Shown here: positions 27,536-36,285 of the stretch, piece by piece | Numbering within the stretch: the first letter of the stretch is position 1 | Layout: each line of letters starts with the position of its first letter | Origin: Candidatus Homeothermus arabinoxylanisolvens | Lineage (GTDB): Bacteria > Bacteroidota > Bacteroidia > Bacteroidales > Muribaculaceae | Assembly: GCA_001689405.1 (NCBI GenBank) | Contig: LUJO01000018.1 | Location: forward strand, 129,647 to 193,646 | Direction of reading: 5' to 3' | DNA length: 64,000 nt | The notes under the pieces: model-generated | Told to the model about the DNA's origin: nothing | The model's input: the letters and a program-made list of their open reading frames with translations, nothing else | Database searches by the model: none | Translations under genes and position numbers: made by a program

Positions 27536-29341
27536 ATGTTAAAATTTTTGATATTGTGCATACTGGTGTGTGCAATACCATGCAAAGCCGTGGAAAAAGA
27601 GGACAACGTAATCATTCTATCAGGGAGAGACGAGTATACCGTGAATGACAACAAAAACACATTGACGGTAAAGAATATCGTAACCCGTGAATATGAAGCT
27701 ACACGAAAATCAGAGAATATACAGCCACACATATATTATAACAGTGTTATATCGCTTGACAAGGCATCGGGAGGCAAAGCCCTATACCGCAATGTAAACA
27801 ATCCTATGGTATTTCACGATGACAGCAAGGTATGTTACTTCGACATATGGCTGTCGGAAAAAGGTAAAAAAGCCAAAACGGAGTTCCGCCGCACCTTCAA
27901 TGATCCGGCCTACTTCACAAAAGTGTTCATACAGGAAGAATATCCGATAAAAAGCAAGAGCGTCGTATTCAATATACCGTCTTCGATGAATCGTCTTAAA
28001 CTCATAGGACGTAATTTCGGCAGTTTCAACATAACACGAGACGAGAAACAGAACTCCGACGGCTCACGCACTGTCACCTATACTATGACAGACCTACCGG
28101 GGCTTAAGGAGGAAACGGGAAGCCCGAAACCCATGTCGGCTGAACCGTACATACTCATCGCAGGCTATTTCAACGATGTGGCCGAGCTATATAAATGGCA
28201 CCATGAGAGGAGCGTTGTAGACGAAGCGATACCTGACATAGACGCCCTTATGGATGAAATAATGGCGGAAGAATGTGAGGAGTGCGACACTATCGGCACC
28301 ATATACCGGTGGGTACAGCGCAACATACGCTACGTAGCCTACGAAGAGGGCGACGCGGGCTACCGCCCCGACACTCCGGCAGAGGTAGTGCGTAAACGCT
28401 ATGGCGACTGTAAAGGCATGTCTACACTACTCGCAACATTGTTGCGACACAAAGGCTATGACGCACACGTAGCTTCGACAGGCACCGACGCCATACCGTT
28501 TCTTATCGGCGAAGTACCGTCGCTGGCCTCTACCGACCACATGATATGCGTGACATATAACGATGGAGATACATTATACCTTGACGCGACAAACGAATAC
28601 ATCCACCCCGGATACATACCGTCGTCAATACAGGGGAAGGATGTACTTGTAGACCGTGGTGAAGACTACGAACTGTATCAAGTGCCGCGACTACCGGTAA
28701 ATGCGGCGGCCGATACACTGGCGTATGAATACAATATAGTGGACGGTGCCCTCGTCGGCGCAGCCGGACGTACATTTACAGGCGACATGAAAGAATACTT
28801 CATGACCGCACTCAACGCCATGAAAAAAGACCGCCAGAGCGACGCCATAGCCAAGTCCCTCATACCGGGCGCACAAGCCGATGTGGACAGAGAGCATACA
28901 TATTTTTATCCTGACATAGACGGAGGACGCCTTGCAGTGATAGCCGGCGTAATAATAAACCGCAACGCCATAACCGCCGCCGATGACAAGCTGTACATAG
29001 ACCTCAACACCACTGCCGACCCGTTTACGGCACGTATCGACACCAAAGACCGTAAAAACGATTACGAGCTGCCGTTCAGGGCATCGGTTTTCAGGGAAAT
29101 ATCCCTTATAGTTCCTGACTCGTATGACATAACGGAGGTTCCCGACGACTTCAGCGCAGAGATACCGCAGGGACGATTCTCATGCAGTTATAAACGTAAC
29201 GGACAAAAAGTGACATTATATAAAAGAATGGAACTGGAAAATACCCGGATACCGCTTGCCGATATAAACCGGTGGAACAAAACCGTATCGGACTGGAACA
29301 ACGCATGTAACCGACAGATAGAATTAACCCTCAAAAAATAA
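27536..29341 (+). CDS. Exported DUF3857/transglutaminase-like protein with catalytic triad
   Basis: Exported protein of 601 residues from the ATG at 27536 (an ATG at 27515 adds 7 residues but lies at or before the predicted transcription start). Signal peptide MLKFLILCILVCAIPCKA, then a DUF3857 beta domain and a transglutaminase-like domain. The Cys-His-Asp triad is visible in RYGDCKGMS (Cys codon 28409-28411), STDHMIC and LYLDATNEY. A C-terminal DUF3858-like region follows. The physiological role of this family is not established. It is 5 bp upstream of a related gene without the triad. Confidence 0.85.
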   Translation: MLKFLILCILVCAIPCKAVEKEDNVIILSGRDEYTVNDNKNTLTVKNIVTREYEATRKSENIQPHIYYNSVISLDKASGGKALYRNVNNPMVFHDDSKVCYFDIWLSEKGKKAKTEFRRTFNDPAYFTKVFIQEEYPIKSKSVVFNIPSSMNRLKLIGRNFGSFNITRDEKQNSDGSRTVTYTMTDLPGLKEETGSPKPMSAEPYILIAGYFNDVAELYKWHHERSVVDEAIPDIDALMDEIMAEECEECDTIGTIYRWVQRNIRYVAYEEGDAGYRPDTPAEVVRKRYGDCKGMSTLLATLLRHKGYDAHVASTGTDAIPFLIGEVPSLASTDHMICVTYNDGDTLYLDATNEYIHPGYIPSSIQGKDVLVDRGEDYELYQVPRLPVNAAADTLAYEYNIVDGALVGAAGRTFTGDMKEYFMTALNAMKKDRQSDAIAKSLIPGAQADVDREHTYFYPDIDGGRLAVIAGVIINRNAITAADDKLYIDLNTTADPFTARIDTKDRKNDYELPFRASVFREISLIVPDSYDITEVPDDFSAEIPQGRFSCSYKRNGQKVTLYKRMELENTRIPLADINRWNKTVSDWNNACNRQIELTLKK

Positions 29342-29346
29342 TCATA

Positions 29347-31551
29347 ATGAAAAAGACTCTGCTGATACTGAGTATGGCTCTCCTGTGGGCGACGCAATTG
29401 AGAGCCGATGATGTCGCCGAATATAAGAAATTTGCCGAAAGCATACGCAACGAAGTGTATTCGATGGACCTGCCTGAATTCAAGGTAACGGACATACCGG
29501 AAAAATACAAAGATGAATCGGCTGTGATAATAGCCATGTACAACAGCCTCGCGGCAGAAAAGAAAACCGGACTGGCCTTTGAGCTATGGATACCTTCGAC
29601 GCGCGCCCGCATATGGGCCGACGAACTTACCCGCATGCTTATACACATCAATGACAAAAACGCGCTTGAAAATTTCTCGGAGTTTGACTTCTCTATAATG
29701 GGCAAACGCGATTGGCGCGACGGCCTATCGTACAAGGCCAACGAAAAAGTACGCAAAGTGCTTGGCGCAAAGATTATCAAGCCCGACGGCCGCGTGATTG
29801 ATGTAAATACCGATGACTTTCTTGAAGTAGAAGAGGGCAAGAAGGGAGAGGACAAACGCCGAAAGCTGGCCGTACCCGGACTTGAAGTTGGCGATAATCT
29901 CGATGTATTTTTCTATACGTCGACACAATTGCAGAACCTGCATCTTGACCCGATCGACTATGTATTCCGCGAGGACTATCCCGTGATGTATTACAAAGTA
30001 CACTGCAAAATAGACAACAACCTTACCACACAGTACCGCACCCTCAACGGCGCTCCCGACTTCAACATAACACGCGATGCCGATGACAACTTCATACTTG
30101 ACACCGAGATGACCGACATATCGGCCAAGACGCCGCGCCTATGGTACAACCCGCTGCGACAGTCGCCCATAATACAGATGCGCGTGTACAACCGCAGGTC
30201 AGACCAGTTCACTCCTAAAAGCGCACGCAAAGACGGCGTACAGTCCAATCCGTCAGTCGAGACTATAAAAGACGATGCAATGACGGATATATATTACGGG
30301 TCGTATAATGAAAAAATAGTAAAAGACCTGCTTAACATCGATTTTGACGGTGGCAAAAATGTGACAGGCAAGCTCAAGAACATGCGCAAGAAAGGATTGA
30401 TAACCGATGACGAGATATGCGACTACCTATACAGTCTGTTAGCTTACCGCGTATGTGCCAAGCGCGTCAATATAAATCCCTACAAATTCATAACCATGTT
30501 CAACGAGGCCGCAGCCGCCACAGGTCTTGACGTCAAATACGGCATAGTCACACCCGACTTCTACGAACCGCTCGACACACTAAGCACCATGTTTCACATA
30601 CTATGGTTCGGATATGTCGATAATACAGGAAAATATTATCTGCCACCGGCCGGATACTACAATGCCCCGGGAGAAATAGCCGGAATATTCCAAGGCGAGA
30701 AAGGTCAGTTCAAACCCGGCAAGCGTGAGTTGAAGAAAGACAAAAACGCAAAAGGAGCTATAGTTGACTTCGAGATGTACACCCCCGAACAAAACCGTGA
30801 AGCCGTCGAGGTCAACGCAACAGTCGACGGTACGACACTTGTCATCGACAGAAGAGTACGCGACTACGGCGGCATGAAGTCATCGTCGTCGGAGCTGCTG
30901 AGCGAAGAGGACCTGAACAAAGAGTATCTCGACCTGCTGTCGCGTGTGGACATAAAGTGTGTGTTCCGCGAGAACAAGAAAGCCAAAGCTGAAAGAGAAG
31001 AACGTTATGCCGACGGACGCCGCAGGCAGGCCGATGATTTCAAGACCGAGATTAAAAACTATCACGGACGCGATGCTTTGGAGATGAGGAGCGGAGAGGT
31101 TGTATCGACAGGAATTGACCCGAAGAATCCCGTACTCGAATACCGTGTCGGATACGTGATGGACGAAATGGTTAAAAATGCAGGGCGCAATATCATCATA
31201 CCGGTGGGCAAGTTGATGAGCGAACAGCTCGAACTGCTGCCGTCGGACCGTTCGCGCACCGATGATGTTTACATGAGCATGCCTCGCGAGATAGCTACAG
31301 CCATAACAATAAACATACCCGACGGCTACCGGGTGTCGGACAAAGCGCTGAAGGCACTCGAATGTGATGTTGACAACTCTGCGGGCAAATTCAAGGTCGA
31401 AGCCTCGAAAACCGCCGACAAAATCACGGTCAATATACTTAAACGGTACAACCACAAAGTAGAGCCGTCGGCCTCTTGGCCCGCGCTCGTGGAAATCGTG
31501 GACGCAGCCTCGAAATGGCAGCCGTCAACCCTGCTGCTCGAACGCAAATAA
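29347..31551 (+). CDS. DUF3857-like exported protein lacking the transglutaminase triad
   Basis: A 734-residue exported protein (signal ending QLRADD). Residues 60-260 resemble DUF3857 (LSYKANEKVRKVLGAKIIKPDGRVIDV, PGLEVGDNLDVFFY). The middle section (DDEICDYLYSLLAYRVCAKRVNINPYKF) aligns in position with the transglutaminase region of the upstream neighbour but has no GDCKG, DHMI or LDAT motif. It may be a degenerate or structural paralogue. It shares the upstream gene's operon, 5 bp downstream. Confidence 0.78.
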   Translation: MKKTLLILSMALLWATQLRADDVAEYKKFAESIRNEVYSMDLPEFKVTDIPEKYKDESAVIIAMYNSLAAEKKTGLAFELWIPSTRARIWADELTRMLIHINDKNALENFSEFDFSIMGKRDWRDGLSYKANEKVRKVLGAKIIKPDGRVIDVNTDDFLEVEEGKKGEDKRRKLAVPGLEVGDNLDVFFYTSTQLQNLHLDPIDYVFREDYPVMYYKVHCKIDNNLTTQYRTLNGAPDFNITRDADDNFILDTEMTDISAKTPRLWYNPLRQSPIIQMRVYNRRSDQFTPKSARKDGVQSNPSVETIKDDAMTDIYYGSYNEKIVKDLLNIDFDGGKNVTGKLKNMRKKGLITDDEICDYLYSLLAYRVCAKRVNINPYKFITMFNEAAAATGLDVKYGIVTPDFYEPLDTLSTMFHILWFGYVDNTGKYYLPPAGYYNAPGEIAGIFQGEKGQFKPGKRELKKDKNAKGAIVDFEMYTPEQNREAVEVNATVDGTTLVIDRRVRDYGGMKSSSSELLSEEDLNKEYLDLLSRVDIKCVFRENKKAKAEREERYADGRRRQADDFKTEIKNYHGRDALEMRSGEVVSTGIDPKNPVLEYRVGYVMDEMVKNAGRNIIIPVGKLMSEQLELLPSDRSRTDDVYMSMPREIATAITINIPDGYRVSDKALKALECDVDNSAGKFKVEASKTADKITVNILKRYNHKVEPSASWPALVEIVDAASKWQPSTLLLERK

Positions 31552-31667
31552 CAACTCCACCAAAAAAGAAGAATTATCCCGATAATTACCCACAAAAATC
31601 ACAGAAAGAATGTATAATCCAATTGCAAACGTGTCAAATTATGTTTTGAATAAACGCGACGAAATGC

Positions 31668-31698
31668 TTTGACAATCGGCTAAATATCACTAAATTTG
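31668..31698 (+). promoter_or_regulatory. Consensus Bacteroidetes promoter of the RNA candidate
   Basis: TTTG at 31668-31671 and TAAATTTG at 31691-31698 are separated by exactly 19 bp, an ideal -33/-7 pair. Predicted start is about 31701-31705. The stretch 31552-31667 holds no gene. Confidence 0.75.
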
Positions 31699-31700
31699 CA

Positions 31701-31892
31701 GTGCAGTATTCCCTTTGGGGATTGCACCCTTACATATTAGCTCAATCGCAGTCTGAATCACCACCTCGACAAAAGAACGAGCTAAAAAAAAATCCGTGAG
31801 TGCGTGCCATACGGCGCGGACTTTCTCGTAGGATTATTGTGGCTTGTGGTGAGCCAAGACTGCGTATGACGAAAGTCTGCGCTTTTGTTTTA
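31701..31892 (+). ncRNA. Structured RNA candidate, 6S-like
   Basis: An ideal promoter drives about 190 nt with no ORF but strong pairing. There is a 5' hairpin (31701-31727, GTGCA/TGCAC with ATTCCC/GGGGAT inside), then a long closing stem in which CGCAGTCT (31747-31754) pairs AGACTGCG (31857-31864) and CACCAC (31759-31764) pairs GTGGTG (31846-31851). An unpaired bubble separates this from an apical stem, ACGAG/CTCGT (31777-31781 with 31825-31829) and TCCG/CGGA. A T-rich end follows at about 31881. Size and stem-bubble-stem form suggest 6S RNA (the Bacteroidales-1 motif is an alternative). A regulatory leader of the next gene is also possible. Confidence 0.5.
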
Positions 31893-31963
31893 TTGGCAAG
31901 TGCGCATACCAAGTCAAACGACATAATGGCAATAATGCACAAAACCAATAACATCACAAGCAG

Positions 31964-32518
31964 ATGAAAAAAGAAAACGAATTGTGGAGAAGCGTAGTTT
32001 CATGTGTGCTTATTATAGCACTCATATTCTGTTCTCCATTTGAAGCCTTGGCTCAATCATCCAACGATAGAGGCAACGTACTGGAGAATGGCACACAAAT
32101 GATACTACGTGTTAATGAGAATTTCAAGGCTGATAACAACGCTGACACAGGAACGATTAATTCGATTATAGAAACGGATGTGTATTCGGCAGATGGTACA
32201 AGAGTGCTCATAAAAGCGGGCACACCGGCATACATAGAATTTTCTGCCGAGTCCAATGGCTCTTGGGGTAAAGCAGGAAAAATCTGTTTAACTCACGCTA
32301 CAACAAAAACAATCGACAATAAACAAGTTTCACTCCGCCTTAGCAGTTGTAAGAATGGAGGAAGTAAACTCGGTGGCGTTATAGTTTTATCTGTACTATT
32401 TTTCCCTCTCGGCCTTATCAGTGGTTGTATGAAAGGAAGTATGCCGAAAATACAAGAAGGAACAACTTTCAACGCCTCCGTAATGCAAGATGTAACCGTA
32501 TCGGCAAACGACATGTAA
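31964..32518 (+). CDS. Hypothetical exported protein with C-terminal membrane segment
   Basis: 184 residues, family not recognised. The signal peptide ends FEALAQ; the mature part is polar with strand-like stretches (TQMILRVNENFKADNNA, RVLIKAGTPAYIEF) and near the C terminus has a hydrophobic, glycine-rich segment (LGGVIVLSVLFFPLGLISGCM). The text resembles envelope proteins that set resistance to some compound, but no function can be assigned. It is about 70 nt beyond the end of the structured RNA and could be read through from it. Confidence 0.65.
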   Translation: MKKENELWRSVVSCVLIIALIFCSPFEALAQSSNDRGNVLENGTQMILRVNENFKADNNADTGTINSIIETDVYSADGTRVLIKAGTPAYIEFSAESNGSWGKAGKICLTHATTKTIDNKQVSLRLSSCKNGGSKLGGVIVLSVLFFPLGLISGCMKGSMPKIQEGTTFNASVMQDVTVSANDM

Positions 32519-32523
32519 ATAGC

Positions 32524-32599
32524 ATATGCCCGTCGGGGACAGGCGACATTCCGCATCAGTCCATCCGGATATGTCTCGCGTCCCCAACGCTAAGCATAT
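32524..32599 (+). other. Long imperfect hairpin after the hypothetical gene
   Basis: Nested complementary arms span 76 nt: ATATGC/GCATAT (32524-32529 with 32594-32599), GGGGAC/GTCCCC (32535-32540 with 32580-32585) and GCGACAT/ATGTCTCGC (32543-32549 with 32571-32579, two bulged bases), capped by CCG/CGG. It starts 6 nt after the stop codon. It lacks a T-run, so it is not a standard terminator; it may stabilise the mRNA or be a small RNA. The rest of 32519-32728 has no gene. Confidence 0.45.
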
Positions 32600-32728
32600 A
32601 TCGTGTTTCCAAAACTAATCTGCAGACAAAGCTCTTTCTAAATAAGTATTGTATTTGCTAACAAATAACTAACAGTTCAACCGTGTTTTGCTGCTGCCCT
32701 TAAAAAAGGCTGAAAGAGAGATAAAAGT

Positions 32729-32760
32729 ACGGAGAGAGTGCCGGGCGGCACCCTCTCCGT
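32729..32760 (-). terminator. Terminator of the rpsU-xerC-hpf operon
   Basis: A 14-bp stem with one mismatch (ACGGAGAGAGTGCC paired with GGCACCCTCTCCGT) and a 4-nt loop lies 59 bp past the hpf stop on the minus strand, followed by a T-rich stretch. Confidence 0.75.
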
Positions 32761-32818
32761 AAAACTTTATATGTGGCCCCGAACCATGCGGGACCTTTAT
32801 CGCGAAAATTTGTAATGA

Positions 32819-33112
32819 CTACTTACGGCCCTTGATTTTCTCAAGCTGGCGTTCAAGCGCCTCAAGGCACAGATCGACCGCTTCTTCAAATGAGTTGGCG
32901 GTTTTAGATGCAAATATATCCTCCTGCTGAGGTACAGATATCTTGATTCCTGCTTCCTTATTCATCGAAGTCTCGGGCTTTACAACGCTAAGTGTAACCT
33001 CGACATTTGATATGTTCTCGTGGTGTCGCGCAAGACGATTTACTTTCTTGTTGATGAAATCTTGCAGTTTTTCAGTTGCGTCAAAATGGATTGACTTAAT
33101 GTTTACTTCCAT
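32819..33112 (-). CDS. hpf: Ribosome hibernation-promoting factor, short form
   Basis: A 97-residue HPF/RaiA protein that binds the 30S decoding centre and inactivates ribosomes in stationary phase. It begins MEVNIKSIHFDATEKLQDFI, contains the NKKVNRLARHHENISNVEVTL core and ends in a basic tail (LEKIKGRK). The long-HPF dimerisation domain is missing. It overlaps the 3' end of xerC by 17 bp and is last in the rpsU-xerC-hpf unit. Confidence 0.9.
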   Translation of the reverse strand: MEVNIKSIHFDATEKLQDFINKKVNRLARHHENISNVEVTLSVVKPETSMNKEAGIKISVPQQEDIFASKTANSFEEAVDLCLEALERQLEKIKGRK

Positions 33113-34010
33113 GATCTCCTCCTTTTTTTAGAGCACGTGGATGTGCGAGTTGGTAATTTTGTTTTAGTTCTCGATAAGTTATATGGGTATACACCTGCGT
33201 TGTAGCCAACGACTGGTGTCCAAGTAACTGCTGTACTGAATATAGATCGGCTCCGTTGTTAAGCATGTCGGTAGCAAATGAATGGCGCAGCACATGAGGA
33301 CTCTGCCGCTGTGCGACGGTGTGTCCCGCCAAAGCCGAATTCACGACATTGTACACGAGCTTTCTGTATAGCGGCTCTCCGCCCGCTCTAACGAAAAACT
33401 CATGAACGGCACCGGGCACTGTCTCGCCACGCCTATTGCGATATAATGTAATCATATCAGACAGCTCTTCTCCGAAGGGGATTATTCTGTGTTTATTACG
33501 CTTGCCAAGCACTTTTAGTTCACCTTTCACGGTGTCGACATCGGCGTCCAGAAGCCCCATAATCTCGGAAGAACGGAGTCCGGTAGTATATATCATCATG
33601 ACTATCAACCGGTCGCGCACCTGCTTGAAATCATCGGTGTCAATCGGCTCGTCAAGTATCTCTTCAGTCTCGCGTTGTCTTACATAGACGGGGAGCGGCC
33701 TGTCGGTTTTTGCCAGCGCAAGGTCGGCGGCCGGATTGGCCCTCAGACCGCGGTATCGCATAAGGTATCGGAAAAAGGCCCTCAAGGCCTGTATTTTCCG
33801 GCGTATAGTGCGCGGTCCGTCGCCGTCCTTTGCAAGCTTTGCCACCCACAGCCTCAGATCGCCGGCAGTCACATCCTCGGGATGCAGCTCCTCGGGATGG
33901 CCCCCCGTGGCATAATCGGCCCACTGACGAAGGTCGCCGGTATATGCGGAAACGGTGTGAACTGAAAAATTCAGCTCACACCGTATATATGTTATAAAAG
34001 AGTCCAACAT
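33096..34010 (-). CDS. xerC: Tyrosine recombinase, XerC type
   Basis: A 304-residue site-specific recombinase with an N-terminal SAM-like core-binding domain and a catalytic domain. The active site is complete: R146 (TTGLRSSEI), K170, H239 and R242 (HVLRHSFATDML), H265 (LLGHQS) and nucleophile Y274 (TTQVYTH). Size and sequence fit chromosome dimer resolution. The conserved neighbours rpsU and hpf indicate a housekeeping gene, not a mobile-element integrase. Confidence 0.9.
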   Translation of the reverse strand: MLDSFITYIRCELNFSVHTVSAYTGDLRQWADYATGGHPEELHPEDVTAGDLRLWVAKLAKDGDGPRTIRRKIQALRAFFRYLMRYRGLRANPAADLALAKTDRPLPVYVRQRETEEILDEPIDTDDFKQVRDRLIVMMIYTTGLRSSEIMGLLDADVDTVKGELKVLGKRNKHRIIPFGEELSDMITLYRNRRGETVPGAVHEFFVRAGGEPLYRKLVYNVVNSALAGHTVAQRQSPHVLRHSFATDMLNNGADLYSVQQLLGHQSLATTQVYTHITYRELKQNYQLAHPRALKKGGDHGSKH

Positions 34011-34089
34011 GGCAAATCCGTAAAACCTTCTTTTACGAATTTAGCTCTTTTATGTCAATTTACCAAATAAAAAGGAGGGAAATTATGAT

Positions 34090-34281
34090 TTATTCCTCAA
34101 CCATGCGAAGCTTCTGCACGTATACAGCCTTCATCATCTTCTTGCGGTTGGTGATGCTCGGCTTTTCAAATGCCTGACGGCTACGCAGTTCTTTTACGAT
34201 GCCGGTCTTTTCAAATTTTCTTTTAAACTTCTTAAGAGCTTTTTCGATGTTTTCGCCTTCTTTTACTTGTACGATTATCAT
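34090..34281 (-). CDS. rpsU: 30S ribosomal protein S21
   Basis: A 63-residue basic protein beginning MIIVQVKEGENIEKALKKFK, the standard S21 start, with KFEKTGIVKELRSRQAFEKPS in the middle. In Bacteroidetes S21 helps sequester the anti-Shine-Dalgarno sequence. It is driven by an ideal promoter at 34328-34358 and heads the rpsU-xerC-hpf unit. Confidence 0.95.
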   Translation of the reverse strand: MIIVQVKEGENIEKALKKFKRKFEKTGIVKELRSRQAFEKPSITNRKKMMKAVYVQKLRMVEE

Positions 34282-34327
34282 TTTAATATGTTTGTTTTTG
34301 TTTGTTTCAGTTTTGTTAATTGCGCGA

Positions 34328-34358
34328 CAAAATTACATATAGTTTTCGATATGACAAA
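34328..34358 (-). promoter_or_regulatory. rpsU promoter
   Basis: On the minus strand TTTG (34358-34355) and TAATTTTG (34335-34328) are separated by exactly 19 bp, a near-perfect Bacteroidetes promoter. The leader before the rpsU ATG is about 40 nt. Confidence 0.75.
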
Positions 34359-34399
34359 ATTTTGTGGTAATAAAGTCGCTATCAATAATTAAAGATAAA

Positions 34400-35173
34400 T
34401 TATTTTACAGCCTCCTCAGCCACTCCGGCCAGTTCGGGGTCTATCATGATGCGTCCGCAATACTCACATACTATGACTTTCTTGTGCATCTTGATCTCCA
34501 TCTGCTTCTGCGGCGGTATGCGGTTGAAGCAGCCTCCACAGGCATTGCGCTGTATGTATACGATGCCGAGACCGTTGCGGGCGTTGTCACGGATGCGCTT
34601 GAAGGCTTTGAGTGTGCGCTCGTCGATGCGCGGCTCTATCTCCTTGGCCTGTATGCGCAGACGCTCTTCGTCCTGTTTGGTTTCCGATACGATTTCGTCA
34701 AGCTCCGCTTTCTTTTCTTTAAGAATGTGCTCGCTGTCGGTAAGACGCTCTTCGGTAGCGACAATGTCGTTGTTTTTAGCGTCTATGGCACGGGCATACT
34801 CGTTGAGGTGCTTTTCGCAAAGCTCGATTTCAAGTGTCTGGAACTCAACTTCTTTCGACAGGAGGTCAAACTCGCGGTTGTTTCTTACATTGTCAAGCTG
34901 CTCTTTGTAGCGCGCTATCTTTGACTGCGAGTCGTTGATTTTTTCCTTCTCAATCACTGTCTTCTTGCGGAGCTCCTCCACATCGCGACGGTAGTTTTCG
35001 ATACGAGTACGAAGGCCTTCGATATTGTCCTCAAGGTCTTTGACTTCCAGCGGGAGCTCGCCGCGTATAGTCTTTATGCGGTCGATCTCGGATAGAATTG
35101 TCTGCAACTCATACAGCGATTTCAGACGCTGCTCCACTGAGAGTACTTCGTTTTTGTTCTTGTCTGTAGCCAT
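34400..35173 (-). CDS. Coiled-coil protein with C-terminal zinc ribbon
   Basis: 257 residues: a long helical hairpin/coiled coil (about 10-195, rich in Glu/Lys/Leu) followed by a C4 zinc ribbon with CGGC at about 202-205 and CEYC at about 227-230. This family (often DUF164/zf-RING_7) binds nucleic acid in studied homologues and commonly sits next to nif3, as here (4-bp gap). It is the last gene of the aspS-nif3 unit. Role uncertain. Confidence 0.87.
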   Translation of the reverse strand: MATDKNKNEVLSVEQRLKSLYELQTILSEIDRIKTIRGELPLEVKDLEDNIEGLRTRIENYRRDVEELRKKTVIEKEKINDSQSKIARYKEQLDNVRNNREFDLLSKEVEFQTLEIELCEKHLNEYARAIDAKNNDIVATEERLTDSEHILKEKKAELDEIVSETKQDEERLRIQAKEIEPRIDERTLKAFKRIRDNARNGLGIVYIQRNACGGCFNRIPPQKQMEIKMHKKVIVCEYCGRIMIDPELAGVAEEAVK

Positions 35174-35177
35174 TTGC

Positions 35178-36275
35178 TTACAAGTAGTTTATCGGATTTT
35201 TTTCTAATTCGGAGTAATAGAGCGCAAAGTTAGGAAATTTTTTGCTAACTATATGATAAAAAATATGTTTTGTGCACATTTCACTCTCATAATGGCCGAT
35301 ATCTATGATAAAAATGTCATTGCAGTGGTCGACAAAGTCATGATAACGGACATCGGAGGTGACAAATGCCTGCGCACCCGAAGCTATGGCATCGGCTATG
35401 AGCGAACCGCCGGAGCCTCCGCATACAGCCACACGAGTGACAGCATGGTCAGGTATACGCGTACATCTCGCCACAGGCGACGAGCACACTTCCTTCACTT
35501 TAGCGACAAGATCCACCGGGTCAACGGCCGCTGCGAAACTCCCCACAGCACCAAGACCGGCCGGCAGCGGATTGTCCAGACTGATGAACTCATATGCCGG
35601 CACTTCATAGGGGTGCGCATCCAAAAGGGCGCGCTCAACACTGCCGCGCAACCAAGACGGCAGCATGACGTCAATACGAGTCTCCGGCTCATGATGCAGG
35701 TTACCTACTTCACCCACATAGGGCTCAGCCCCGTCAAGAGCCATGAAAGTGCCCTCGCCTTCTACCGAGAAAGAGCAATCGGAGTAACACCCTACCCTGC
35801 CGGCTCCTGCGCGGCACACCGCCTCACGGACCTTCACGGCATGAGCCCGGGGCACAATCACCGAGAGCTTCATGGTCTTACCGGTGAGTGGCCGGAGCGG
35901 CTCGACATCGCCGATGCCCAGAAGGGAGGCGAGCACCCTGCTCACGCCCTCTACGGGAGCGCTGTCAAGATTGGTGTGGGCCGAATAGACCGCCACATCG
36001 TTTTTAACCGCCGCAATGAGTGCCCGTTGCTGAATCGTACGTCCGGTAAGGCGCTTTACGCCGTTGAACAGCAGCGGATGATGCGACAATACCAGATTGC
36101 AACCCCGCTCAACAGCCTCATTAATTATATCGGGCGTGACATCGACACATATCAACGCTCCGGTACACAAAGACCCGGCATCGCCGACCTGCAGGCCGGC
36201 ATTGTCGTAGCCCTCCTGCAGGGGGAGCGGAGCCACCTGCTCTATCGCATCTGTTATGTCGCGTATCGTCACCAC
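35178..36275 (-). CDS. Nif3-like dinuclear metal protein
   Basis: A 365-residue YqfO/NIF3-family protein. Metal ligands appear in NLVLSHHPLLF, VYSAHTNLD and the C-terminal DIGHYESE, which frame a two-metal site in a toroidal hexamer. The inserted PII-like domain (about 130-235, KLSVIVPRAHAVKVREAV) is present, giving the long bacterial form. It is often labelled GTP cyclohydrolase I type 2 homologue without biochemical proof. It is flanked by aspS (10 bp) and the zinc-ribbon gene. Confidence 0.9.
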   Translation of the reverse strand: MVTIRDITDAIEQVAPLPLQEGYDNAGLQVGDAGSLCTGALICVDVTPDIINEAVERGCNLVLSHHPLLFNGVKRLTGRTIQQRALIAAVKNDVAVYSAHTNLDSAPVEGVSRVLASLLGIGDVEPLRPLTGKTMKLSVIVPRAHAVKVREAVCRAGAGRVGCYSDCSFSVEGEGTFMALDGAEPYVGEVGNLHHEPETRIDVMLPSWLRGSVERALLDAHPYEVPAYEFISLDNPLPAGLGAVGSFAAAVDPVDLVAKVKEVCSSPVARCTRIPDHAVTRVAVCGGSGGSLIADAIASGAQAFVTSDVRYHDFVDHCNDIFIIDIGHYESEMCTKHIFYHIVSKKFPNFALYYSELEKNPINYL

Positions 36276-36285
36276 CGTCAGCTGA

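Noticed and set aside
33096..34010. Mobile-element integrase
   Set aside because: The tyrosine recombinase lies between rpsU and hpf with normal composition, which marks the housekeeping XerC.
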